Below are positions 26,420 to 33,804 of a stretch of DNA of 64,000 nt, piece after piece. Position numbers and translations under genes: made by a program. Below the pieces are notes generated by a model. That model was given only the letters and a program-made list of their open reading frames with translations, had not been told where the DNA came from and searched no databases. Positions within the stretch are counted from its first letter, which is position 1. The number at the start of each line of letters is the position of its first letter. Origin of the DNA: Polaribacter vadi. GTDB taxonomy: Bacteria; Bacteroidota; Bacteroidia; Flavobacteriales; Flavobacteriaceae. The stretch is taken from NCBI RefSeq assembly GCF_001761365.1, contig NZ_CP017477.1, positions 2,044,501-2,108,500 of the forward strand, in the 5' to 3' direction.

Positions 26420-27499
26420 ATGAGCATCAAAAATACAGCTTTAGAAGAAAGAATTAAGGAACTTACCTGTTTGTATGAAGTATCTTCTATCATCGTAAAT
26501 GCAGATGCTGTTGAAATTTCAGAAACGCTAAAGGCCATTGGTAAGAGCTTAAAAAAAGGATTTCAGTTTCCTGAACAAACAAATATTTTAATTGAAATTC
26601 CTTTACACACTTACAAAACTGGACCTTTAAATCAAGAACATCAAATTTCTGCTGATGTAATTCTATTCAATAAAATTAAAGGGAGAATTGTAGCATCAAT
26701 CAAAAAAAAATCTCTTTTATTTTTAGATGAAGAGCAACCTTTGTTGGATAATGTAGCTTTAAAATTAGGGAATTTATTAGAAAGAATAGAAATTCAACAA
26801 AATGAAATTTCTCTTAAAAGACAAATGGAACGTGCAGATCGTTTAAAAATATTAGGAGAATTAACTGCAGGAATTGCGCACGAATTAAATACACCTTTAG
26901 CCAATATTTTAGGATTTGCAGAGCTTTTAAAAGACGATTTTAAAAATGTTAATCAAACTACTCAAGATGTAGATAAAATTATAAGCAATGCTATTTTTGC
27001 AAGAGAAGTTGTTAAAAAATTAATGTTTTTTGCTTGTGAAATGCCACAAGAAAAAAAAGAAATAAATATAGTACCGAATATAAAAAATGCCCTTAATTTA
27101 TTAGAGGCAACCTTTAGAAAAGAACAGGTAAAACATACAATTATTATTGATGAATCAGAATTAAATTTAAAAGCAGATACTGTTCAAATTACACAAATTT
27201 TATTCAACTTAATAATCAATGCTATTTATTTTTCACCTAAAAATGGCTTGGTTACTATTAAAGCTCATCAAACAAAAACAGATATAGTTTTAGAAATTTT
27301 TGATGAGGGAGAAGGAATTTTAGAAGAGAATTTAGATAAAATTTTTCAACCATTTTTTTCTACAAAATCTCCTGGAGATGGAACTGGATTGGGTTTAAGC
27401 GTAGTTCATGGAATTGTTGCCAGCCATCATGGAACTATTAAAGCAAAGAATAATAAATTAAAAGGTGCTTGTTTTACTGTTAAATTACCAAAATCTTAA
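26420..27499 (+). CDS. Soluble sensor histidine kinase (NtrB-like)
   Basis: A 359-residue cytoplasmic kinase with no membrane helix. Residues 1-130 form a GAF-like or otherwise unassigned sensor region starting ALEERIKELTCLYEVSSI. A coiled segment leads to the HisKA dimerisation domain with the phospho-acceptor His154 in ELTAGIAHELNTPL. The HATPase domain shows the N box (QILFNLIINAIYFSP), DEGEGI, and GTGLGLSVVHGIVASHHG. The sequence after His (ELNTPL) is the HisKA type found in NtrB-like kinases. Its stop lies 4 bases before the regulator start, so the two are certainly paired. The lack of a membrane segment implies an intracellular signal. Confidence 0.92.
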   Translation: MSIKNTALEERIKELTCLYEVSSIIVNADAVEISETLKAIGKSLKKGFQFPEQTNILIEIPLHTYKTGPLNQEHQISADVILFNKIKGRIVASIKKKSLLFLDEEQPLLDNVALKLGNLLERIEIQQNEISLKRQMERADRLKILGELTAGIAHELNTPLANILGFAELLKDDFKNVNQTTQDVDKIISNAIFAREVVKKLMFFACEMPQEKKEINIVPNIKNALNLLEATFRKEQVKHTIIIDESELNLKADTVQITQILFNLIINAIYFSPKNGLVTIKAHQTKTDIVLEIFDEGEGILEENLDKIFQPFFSTKSPGDGTGLGLSVVHGIVASHHGTIKAKNNKLKGACFTVKLPKS

Positions 27500-27503
27500 A
27501 AGT

Positions 27504-28832
27504 ATGCAATTAAGAAAAGAAAATATTTTAATTGTAGATGATGATGTACATATTTTAGAATTATTACAACGTCATTTACATTCTTGGAATTATCATACCT
27601 ACAAAGCAATTTCTGTAAAAGAAGCTGTTAGTATTTTAAAAGATACACAAATAGATTTGCTAATTACAGATTTAAAAATGCCAGAAATAGATGGTTTTGA
27701 GTTGATTAAATTTGTTTCCGAACATTATCCTAATTTACCCAAATTAGTAGTTACAGGCTATCCTTCTGTGCAAGATTCTTTAGCTGCAATAAAAGCGGGT
27801 GTTGTAGATTACTTAACAAAACCATTTACCAAAAATGAGTTAGAAACTGCTGTAACTACTTCTTTAAAAAATCAACTTTTGTCTGAAACTGATGTAAATT
27901 CATCCGAAGAAAATAACAGTAAAAGTTATGGTGAAATTATAGGTAATTCAGAAAAAATAAATAACGTAATTCAAATTATTGAGCGTGTAAAAAATAACAA
28001 AGCAACCATATTTATTAAAGGCGAAAGTGGCACAGGTAAAGAACTCGTTGCAAGAGCTATACATTATAAAGGTAAGTTTGCCAAAGCTCCATTTATTGCT
28101 GTAAATTGTGGTGGCATTCCAGAAAACCTGCTAGAAGCAGAATTATTTGGCTACACAAAAGGGGCTTTTACTGGCGCAGATAAAGATCGAGATGGTTTTT
28201 TTCAAGCAGCAAATGGAGGAACTATTTTTTTAGATGAAATTGGCAATGCTCCTTTAAATGTGCAGGCTAGATTATTACGTGTTTTACAAGAAAAAGAAGT
28301 TGTAAAAATTGGTGCACAAAAACCAAAAAAAATTGATGTGCGAATTATTGCAGCAACCAATAGCGATTTAAAAGCAATGATTGCAAAACAAACTTTTAGA
28401 GAAGATTTATTTTACAGATTAACAGTTGTTGAAATAAATATTGCTCCTTTAAGAGATCGTAAAGAAGATATTAAACCTTTAGTAGATAAATTTTTATTTA
28501 AATATGGACTTGAATATAAAGACAGATTCATTAAAATTGAACCAGCTGTTTTAAATATTTTAGAACGTTATAATTGGCCTGGAAACATCCGAGAATTAGA
28601 AAATATAATTCAACGTGCAGTAATTATGTGCGATAAAACAATTGAAGTTCAGCATTTACCAGACACTTTAAAGCATAATATTAATTTTCCTGATGAAAGA
28701 TTAGTTTCATTAAAAGAGTTTGAAAAAAAATACATTCAGAAAGTTTTAAATGCTACCAATAATAACAAGACGAAAGCTGCAGAAATTTTAGGAATTACGC
28801 GAAAAACGCTGAGTCATAAATTAGATAATTAG
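27504..28832 (+). CDS. Sigma-54-dependent response regulator (NtrC family)
   Basis: A 442-residue activator with three domains. The receiver domain has an acidic pair in VDDDVHI, phospho-acceptor Asp56 in TDLKMPEIDGF, and the conserved Thr and Lys. The AAA+ domain has Walker A GESGTGKE (173-180) and the sigma-54 contact loop GAFTGA (220-225), then FLDEIGN and the arginine-finger region REDLFYRL. The C-terminus is a Fis-like helix-turn-helix (KTKAAEILGITRKTLSHKLDN). The GAFTGA loop means that it can remodel sigma-54 polymerase. Two sigma-54 promoters with upstream palindromes follow within 800 bases, making them the obvious targets. I chose the ATG just before QLRKENILIVDDD, 13 codons inside the longest frame. 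Confidence 0.95.
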   Translation: MQLRKENILIVDDDVHILELLQRHLHSWNYHTYKAISVKEAVSILKDTQIDLLITDLKMPEIDGFELIKFVSEHYPNLPKLVVTGYPSVQDSLAAIKAGVVDYLTKPFTKNELETAVTTSLKNQLLSETDVNSSEENNSKSYGEIIGNSEKINNVIQIIERVKNNKATIFIKGESGTGKELVARAIHYKGKFAKAPFIAVNCGGIPENLLEAELFGYTKGAFTGADKDRDGFFQAANGGTIFLDEIGNAPLNVQARLLRVLQEKEVVKIGAQKPKKIDVRIIAATNSDLKAMIAKQTFREDLFYRLTVVEINIAPLRDRKEDIKPLVDKFLFKYGLEYKDRFIKIEPAVLNILERYNWPGNIRELENIIQRAVIMCDKTIEVQHLPDTLKHNINFPDERLVSLKEFEKKYIQKVLNATNNNKTKAAEILGITRKTLSHKLDN

Positions 28833-28850
28833 TTGGATACATCTTACACT

Positions 28851-28870
28851 AGCGAGTAATTATTACACAA
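28851..28870 (-). promoter_or_regulatory. Operator-like palindrome (site 2), upstream of a sigma-54 promoter
   Basis: The plus-strand sequence AGCGAGTAATTATTACACAA is an 18-of-20 match, in reverse orientation, to the site at 24880-24899. It lies just after the regulator gene and about 100 bases upstream of the -24 element at 28957, a normal distance for an enhancer bound by an NtrC-type activator. Confidence 0.55.
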
Positions 28871-28956
28871 TATTTGTATGCAACTAAATTTATTTAACTT
28901 TAACATCTATCTAAATATCAATACATTAAAAAATACGCAAACTAAAATCGTTTTTT

Positions 28957-28973
28957 TTGGCATGTAGATTGTA
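28957..28973 (+). promoter_or_regulatory. Sigma-54 promoter of the small exported protein gene
   Basis: TTGGCATGTAGATTGTA fits the -24/-12 consensus YTGGCACG-N4-TTGCW with two C-to-T changes and exact GG-N10-GT spacing. It lies 39 bases before the ATG at 29013 and downstream of an activator-site candidate. Confidence 0.65.
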
Positions 28974-29012
28974 CAATTAATAGAGATAAAAATATAATTT
29001 AAATTTTGTTAG

Positions 29013-29378
29013 ATGAAAAGCTATTTAATTACAGTTTTAATTGTTTTAGGAAGTTTGAGTTTAAATGCACAAGAAACAAAAATCGAAGTAAAAAAAGGAG
29101 ATATTTTTGAAATTGTTAAACCTTCTGGAAACAATTACAAGCACATAAATTTTCCTAGAAAAAATATTATACTTAAAAAAGGTGGTGTTTTAACCAACCA
29201 AACTGTAAATGGTAAAGAGGTAATTGTTACTAAAGTTACCAAGAAAAATAATGGTTCCACAAAAATAAAAGTAAAACCAACTGATGGAACTGGGTTTTAT
29301 AAAGTAATAAAAAGTGTTTCTATAAATTTTGAAGAAGCTATAAAATCTGGAGAAATAAGAGTTAAAGAAGATAGTTAG
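29013..29378 (+). CDS. Small exported protein, probable sigma-54 regulon member
   Basis: A 121-residue protein with a signal peptide cleaved near SLNAQE (residue 19). The mature domain is Lys-rich and beta-strand-like, with short Gly turns (VKKGDIFEIVKPSG, KKGGVLTNQTVNGKEVIVTKV, TKIKVKPTDGTGFYKVIKSV), perhaps a small SH3-like or beta-barrel fold; this is inference. I do not recognise a named family. It is monocistronic: a sigma-54 promoter lies upstream and a strong terminator 38 bases downstream. Its place next to the regulator suggests a periplasmic or surface role in the response. Confidence 0.75.
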   Translation: MKSYLITVLIVLGSLSLNAQETKIEVKKGDIFEIVKPSGNNYKHINFPRKNIILKKGGVLTNQTVNGKEVIVTKVTKKNNGSTKIKVKPTDGTGFYKVIKSVSINFEEAIKSGEIRVKEDS

Positions 29379-29415
29379 TTAAGTTAGTAGTTTAGTATTA
29401 TTTTTTAATTGGTAG

Positions 29416-29449
29416 CGCCTTAACAGTTTATCTGTTAAGGCGTTTTTTT
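29416..29449 (+). terminator. Terminator of the small exported protein gene
   Basis: CGCCTTAACAG (29416-29426) and CTGTTAAGGCG (29432-29442) form a perfect 11-bp stem with a 5-base loop, followed by seven T residues. Confidence 0.92.
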
Positions 29450-29472
29450 ACGAATTCAAGTTTTTTTTTAAA

Positions 29473-29500
29473 AGCGTACTTTTTACTCAATTGTGTAATA
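29473..29500. promoter_or_regulatory. Operator-like site 3, upstream of the second sigma-54 promoter
   Basis: AGCGTACTTTTTACTCAA (29473-29490) resembles site 2 after a 2-base gap, with 11 of 14 matches across the TAATTATTACACAA part. It directly abuts TTGTGTAATA (29491-29500), which is identical to the first ten bases of site 2 read on the minus strand. This may be two overlapping half-sites. The centre lies about 110-115 bases upstream of the GG at 29598. Confidence 0.45.
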
Positions 29501-29595
29501 AGGAATCAATTTTTATTTCATCCTTTTTTTATGTTTTTCAAAAAAAACCATACAGCCAAAGGCTTTACAGCAATCTTTTTTATATTTAAAATGCC

Positions 29596-29612
29596 TTGGC
29601 ACACAGCTTGCC
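29596..29612 (+). promoter_or_regulatory. Sigma-54 promoter of the stress-protein operon
   Basis: TTGGCACACAGCTTGCC is an almost perfect -24/-12 match (TTGGCAC, then TTGC, with exact GG-N10-GC spacing). It lies 32 bases before the small ORF at 29644. Confidence 0.88.
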
Positions 29613-29643
29613 ATAGATATTATAAATACTAAAAAAAATATTT

Positions 29644-29808
29644 ATGAAAACAAATCCTTTAAATCTATGCAGCATTTGTATGTACAATACTGCTTGTGTT
29701 CTTACCCATTCAAAAGAAAAAGTTTGGTCTTGTAGCGATTTTGAAGAATCTGTAACTGTTTATAAGCATAAAAATACCATACCAAATTTTGCTATAACAT
29801 CTGTTTAA
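29644..29808 (+). CDS. 54-residue Cys-rich protein, first gene of the sigma-54 operon
   Basis: A short ORF translating to 54 residues with four Cys in a C-x2-C-x5-C-x11-C pattern: LCSICMYNTAC, then VWSCSDFEE. The spacing suggests a small zinc- or iron-sulfur-binding knuckle; I recall similar short CxxC...WxCxEFE proteins in flavobacteria, without a known function. There is no signal peptide or membrane segment. It is the first coding sequence after a nearly perfect sigma-54 promoter and precedes the GreA/Rnk-like gene by 68 bases. The codon use looks native. Confidence 0.75.
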   Translation: MKTNPLNLCSICMYNTACVLTHSKEKVWSCSDFEESVTVYKHKNTIPNFAITSV

Positions 29809-29876
29809 AAATATGTTCAATAATTTAAATAACATTAAAGAAAATTCATAACTCAAGATTAGAAAAATACAATAAC

Positions 29877-30296
29877 ATGAAATACGGAAATATTATACTT
29901 GAAAAAAAAGAATATGTGTATTTAAAACGACTTTTAAACCTGAATACGTACGCTAATAACTCTAATACTCAAAGTTCAATACAAAGGCTAATAGAAGAGT
30001 TAAAAACAGCTCAAATTGTTGATGATATAAACATGCCAGAAGATGTAATTCGCTTTAATAGCAATGTTAAAGTAATTGCAGAAAATGGCTGGGAAAATAC
30101 TTTAAAAATTGTTGTTCCATCAGAAAAAAATGTGAAAGAACATAAAATATCTGTGCTATCGCCAATAGGAATTGCACTTTTTGGATATTCAGAAAACGAT
30201 GAATTAGTTTGGGATTTTCCTGGAGGACAAAGAAAAATTAAAATTGTAGCTGTAAATCAAGATGAAAATCACAAACGAATAGAAGTATTACTTTAA
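29877..30296 (+). CDS. GreA/GreB C-terminal-domain protein (Rnk-like)
   Basis: A 139-residue protein. The N-terminal 45 residues are helical (ILEKKEYVYLKRLLNL). The rest is the FKBP-like GreA/GreB C-terminal domain, with VRFNSNVKV-type entry (VIRFNSNVKVIAENG) and the signature SVLSPIGIALFGYSENDELVWDFPGG. The long GreA coiled-coil with its catalytic acidic tip is missing, so it should bind RNA polymerase without stimulating transcript cleavage, as Rnk does. It is in an operon with a small Cys protein, a helical protein and a Usp-like protein. Regulation by sigma-54 is inferred from the promoter at 29596. Confidence 0.85.
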   Translation: MKYGNIILEKKEYVYLKRLLNLNTYANNSNTQSSIQRLIEELKTAQIVDDINMPEDVIRFNSNVKVIAENGWENTLKIVVPSEKNVKEHKISVLSPIGIALFGYSENDELVWDFPGGQRKIKIVAVNQDENHKRIEVLL

Positions 30297-30303
30297 AAAC
30301 TAG

Positions 30304-30729
30304 ATGATGAACTTACTAAACACCAATATTTATAAACACGACACAGATGTAGATAAATCTCATAAACTAAACACCACAGAACTTTCTAATTGGTTAATGC
30401 AATTAAGATTTATAAAAGAAGAACTAAAAATTTTAATTGAATTATGCAGTAATTCTCTAAACAAAAAAAATATAAATGATGAAGAAATACTGTTAGAATT
30501 TGAAAAGAAGAACCAAGAAAATGATCATCTGTTAAGTATTTTACATAAATATATGAGCATTAGAGAGCATATTGCAGAATGTGAAGACACTCAATGTGAC
30601 ACTACATATCTCAATGAACATAAAAAACATAAAGAGACCTATTTACAACATATGGATAGTTATAGAAAATTAAAAGATCAATTTTATGTTGATGTACATA
30701 AGCAATTAAACTTAAATAATAACTGCTAA
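30304..30729 (+). CDS. Hypothetical helical protein in the sigma-54 operon
   Basis: A 141-residue soluble protein, mostly alpha-helical with heptad-like spacing (LSNWLMQLRFIKEELKILIELCSN, ILLEFEKKNQENDHLLSILHKY, HKKHKETYLQHMDSYRKLKDQFY). It is rich in Lys, Glu, His and Asn, with Cys at CEDTQCD. I do not recognise the family. It starts 7 bases after the Rnk-like gene; a second ATG at 30307 is an equally possible start. The Usp-like gene is 30 bases downstream. A structural or stress-related role is likely only by association. Confidence 0.7.
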   Translation: MMNLLNTNIYKHDTDVDKSHKLNTTELSNWLMQLRFIKEELKILIELCSNSLNKKNINDEEILLEFEKKNQENDHLLSILHKYMSIREHIAECEDTQCDTTYLNEHKKHKETYLQHMDSYRKLKDQFYVDVHKQLNLNNNC

Positions 30730-30759
30730 ATGTAAGTATTTAGAGAGCTGTAAAATATC

Positions 30760-31221
30760 ATGAAAAAAATTTTAATACCTATAGAATTTAAAAACAATAG
30801 TGATAAAGTTATAGAATATGCTGTTCATTTACACAAAAATGAAGCCTGTGCTTTTTATCTTTTAAATACATATTCTTTAAATATTTCTGGTTTACAAGCT
30901 TTAAATTTTTTAAAAGCTAGTAAAGATTGGTTTGAAAAACCAAAACAAAAATCTGAAAAAGGTTTAGTTATTTTAGTTGATAAATATTCAGCGATTTATA
31001 AAGAGCATAAACATCAATTTTACGCACTATCTGAATGTGAAAGCCTAATAAGAGGAATTCAAAAAACAATTGAAAACCTTAAAATAGATTTAATTATAAT
31101 GGCTACAAAAGCTAAAAAAGAAAAATGTTTTGACAAATATGCCACAAACACAGAAAGAATTATCGAGAATATTAGAAAATGTCCATTGATAATTATGCCT
31201 GAAAATCAAACGATTGAATAA
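30760..31221 (+). CDS. Universal stress protein-like (UspA fold)
   Basis: A 153-residue protein with one Usp domain: MKKILIPIEFKNNSDKVIEYAVHL forms the first strand and helix, and LKIDLIIMATKAKK...CPLIIMPE the last two strands. The ATP-binding loop of the ATP-type members (GxxGx9GS/T after the fourth strand) is not present: the corresponding region is KAKKEKCFDKYATNTERII, with no glycines. So it belongs with the non-nucleotide-binding type. It is the last gene of the sigma-54 operon. I see no terminator before the convergent gene at 31251. Confidence 0.85.
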   Translation: MKKILIPIEFKNNSDKVIEYAVHLHKNEACAFYLLNTYSLNISGLQALNFLKASKDWFEKPKQKSEKGLVILVDKYSAIYKEHKHQFYALSECESLIRGIQKTIENLKIDLIIMATKAKKEKCFDKYATNTERIIENIRKCPLIIMPENQTIE

Positions 31222-31250
31222 TACTATTTACTATTAAATGAACACTAATA

Positions 31251-31784
31251 TTAATAAAAAGAAAATCCGATTCCAAAAGAGACACTATCTAACCTATTAT
31301 TTTTAAAACCTAAGAGCCCTTTTCTATGGAAATCTAGTCTTACAATGGTGTTAACTCTTTTTCCACCTGCAATTTGACCACCAATTCCAAATCCGTAATA
31401 ATTACCATCTGGATACCTATTTGTTGGTCGCCACATTTTTCCATAACTCGTTTCTATAAAAAAAGCATCATCTTCTCTTTCAGTAATATTATATCTTAAA
31501 GTTGTGTAGGTAGGAAACGCATCTACAGCATAATTCCAATGAAAATCATAGCCTGCATGCAAACTCACTGCCAACCGTCTTTTAAACTCATAGCCAATAC
31601 CTAGTCTTAAAAAAATTGCTGCAGGTACAATTAAAGGTTCACCATCATCTGGATCTAACGTATAATTTTCGTTAATGCCTAAAGTAAAATTGAACGTACT
31701 TGTAAAAAAAGGGCTTCCTAATTTTTCTTGTGATGAGAGTTGAACTGCAAATAAAAGAGCAATACTAAATAGTAGTTTTCTCAT
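31251..31784 (-). CDS. Predicted small outer-membrane beta-barrel protein
   Basis: A 177-residue protein with a signal peptide ending near QLSSQE (residue 20) and a mature part of alternating strands and turns (FFTSTFNFTLGI, IFLRLGIGYEFKRRLAVSLHAGYDF, TIVRLDFHRKGLLGFKNNRL), ending in the aromatic strand SVSFGIGFSFY. The C-terminal aromatic residue and Gly-aromatic alternation fit an 8-stranded outer-membrane barrel. I assign no specific function. It is oriented with the DUF3857 operon, 55 bases downstream of it, and could be its last gene. Confidence 0.7.
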   Translation of the reverse strand: MRKLLFSIALLFAVQLSSQEKLGSPFFTSTFNFTLGINENYTLDPDDGEPLIVPAAIFLRLGIGYEFKRRLAVSLHAGYDFHWNYAVDAFPTYTTLRYNITEREDDAFFIETSYGKMWRPTNRYPDGNYYGFGIGGQIAGGKRVNTIVRLDFHRKGLLGFKNNRLDSVSFGIGFSFY

Positions 31785-31839
31785 AAAATAGTTTGGTTGA
31801 TTTTTTATTTTGAATCAAAAACTATTCCGAGTTCAAATA

Positions 31840-33798
31840 TTATTCTTTTTCTAACAATAAGACTATCTTATTAAAATCGGCTGCACTATTTATTACCTTT
31901 CTGTATTCTTCATACAAAGCTACTTTTACAATATTTTTTCTATAATGTTCATCTGCAGTAATTGTTAAAATATTATCTTTTAAAGTGTAATAAGATTTGA
32001 AAGAAAATAGTTCTTTCCCTTTTTCTGAATAAACATTATCAATATTAATATCCTCTAAATTTGTTATTTTATAGCCAGCTGGAATTTCTATATTCAAGGT
32101 TCTAAAATAACTTCTTTGAAACTCATTCTCTAAAGGTAAAACTCTTTCTTTTTCTTGATATAATTGCATTTGCCCACCAATTAATTGCCCTAATTTAAAC
32201 AAGTATTTTCTTCCTGCTTTTTCCACAAAATCTTCGGATGTAAAATCTGCAATAAACTTTATTGGTTTTACACCAAATAATTCTGGGTCTTCATTTACTA
32301 TTTTTCGAGAACTAATTTCTATATTTTTACTTACACTTTCAAAAATACCATCTATTAATTCTTCTCTCTTATCACCTACAATTAAATTGGTGTAAGGCTG
32401 AATATTCATAGCATAATAGCCATTAAAAGATCTTTCAAAATGAATTATATTTTCAGTTAAATCTTCTTCATTAAATTTAATATCTACTAACATTGTATCA
32501 AAATTTTCAGCAGCTTTTACTGGCTGAATATATTTGATTTTGCCAATGGCAGATTTAAAATCGCCAACAGTTACTTCTTTAATAAACAAACCATATGTAT
32601 CTGTTTTAAAAGGATCTGGGAAACCATATCTTGTGCCTTCCGAATTAGGAGAAAGGTATTTTTTTGTTTTTGGAAAATAGATTAAAAAATCTGTCAAAAA
32701 GTTATTTGCTTCAAACTCTTTATCGAATTTCAAATTATTTCTATCACTTGTTAAAACAAGTTCGTGCTTAATATTTAGAGTTCTTAATAACGCAATATAG
32801 AGTTTTAAGACACCAGTTTCATTCGCTACTTTTTTGGTTAGCACCTCATCTAAATTTTGTAAATCTTCCCCATTTACATCCGAAGAAAAAATAGCCGTTT
32901 TAATTACAAAATCTATTTTTCTAGCTTTTGTTTCTTCATCTGCATTTTCAGGCAACTTTAAATTTTCTATAAATTTATAAATTAACTTTTTTGTATTTTC
33001 ATTGTAATCTGGATAATAAAAACTGTACAAATTTTGAGAAACCTTATTGTAAGAAACAATATTATTTGCATTATTTGCAGTGTTTTTATCAAGTTTATAA
33101 ACTATAAAACCTCTTTGGGCATCATAAGCTGAAAGAGTTTCATCCTCTAATTTTTGCAAGTTTTTTACGTGTAATTTATAGTGATATTTTTTAACTGTAG
33201 TTGTATCTTCTACAACTGCTGGTAAATCATTAAAATTTTTAAATTTAAACACTAAATTGGCTGGCGAGAATAGATCGAACTCAACCTTATTTTTGTGATA
33301 AGAAGATTGTAAATCCAATCTTTTACCCATGTAAGAGGGATTTTTTTTTGCTACATAAATATATTCGATAAAACTACCTTTTGTAATTCCTTCAAAAGCA
33401 AAATATTTATAAGTTCTCCCAGTTTCTTCATCTTGTGCTGTAAGGATTTTAGAAGCGTCTAAGTCGATAATATCTCCTTTTGGATTGATAACTCTGGCTT
33501 TGTTTATTTGTAGCTCAGATTCTGATGAAAAAGGTAAATAAACCTTGTTATAATCTTCAATGGCATCATCTGAATTTAACCACAAGACTTTATGCTCTAA
33601 AAAATATTCTACTAAACTTTCGCCTTCAAAATAAAACTCTGTAACTACTTTTTCTTTTAAAGCGATTAAACTTTCATCTTTGTTTGTAACGTTATAACTT
33701 GGATTTTGCTCCCAATCATAGCTTTTAAAAAAAGGTGCTTGTTGTGCAAAAGCGACTTTAAAACTAACTAAAAAAAGGATTAATAGATATTTTTTCAT
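31840..33798 (-). CDS. DUF3857 protein with degenerate transglutaminase domain
   Basis: A 652-residue exported protein (signal ends near VAFAQQ, residue 20). The N-terminal DUF3857 beta domain covers about residues 50-210, a transglutaminase-like fold about 260-400, and a C-terminal beta domain the rest. The paralogue just upstream (33805-35745) has the catalytic GDCKD; at the matching place here the sequence is KVANETGVLKLYIALL, without Cys, and the His motif is also lost (ANNFLTDFL). It is therefore probably a non-catalytic partner. It starts 6 bases after its paralogue's stop, so the two are cotranscribed and likely act together in the periplasm. Confidence 0.88.
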   Translation of the reverse strand: MKKYLLILFLVSFKVAFAQQAPFFKSYDWEQNPSYNVTNKDESLIALKEKVVTEFYFEGESLVEYFLEHKVLWLNSDDAIEDYNKVYLPFSSESELQINKARVINPKGDIIDLDASKILTAQDEETGRTYKYFAFEGITKGSFIEYIYVAKKNPSYMGKRLDLQSSYHKNKVEFDLFSPANLVFKFKNFNDLPAVVEDTTTVKKYHYKLHVKNLQKLEDETLSAYDAQRGFIVYKLDKNTANNANNIVSYNKVSQNLYSFYYPDYNENTKKLIYKFIENLKLPENADEETKARKIDFVIKTAIFSSDVNGEDLQNLDEVLTKKVANETGVLKLYIALLRTLNIKHELVLTSDRNNLKFDKEFEANNFLTDFLIYFPKTKKYLSPNSEGTRYGFPDPFKTDTYGLFIKEVTVGDFKSAIGKIKYIQPVKAAENFDTMLVDIKFNEEDLTENIIHFERSFNGYYAMNIQPYTNLIVGDKREELIDGIFESVSKNIEISSRKIVNEDPELFGVKPIKFIADFTSEDFVEKAGRKYLFKLGQLIGGQMQLYQEKERVLPLENEFQRSYFRTLNIEIPAGYKITNLEDINIDNVYSEKGKELFSFKSYYTLKDNILTITADEHYRKNIVKVALYEEYRKVINSAADFNKIVLLLEKE

Positions 33799-33804
33799 AG
33801 GTCT

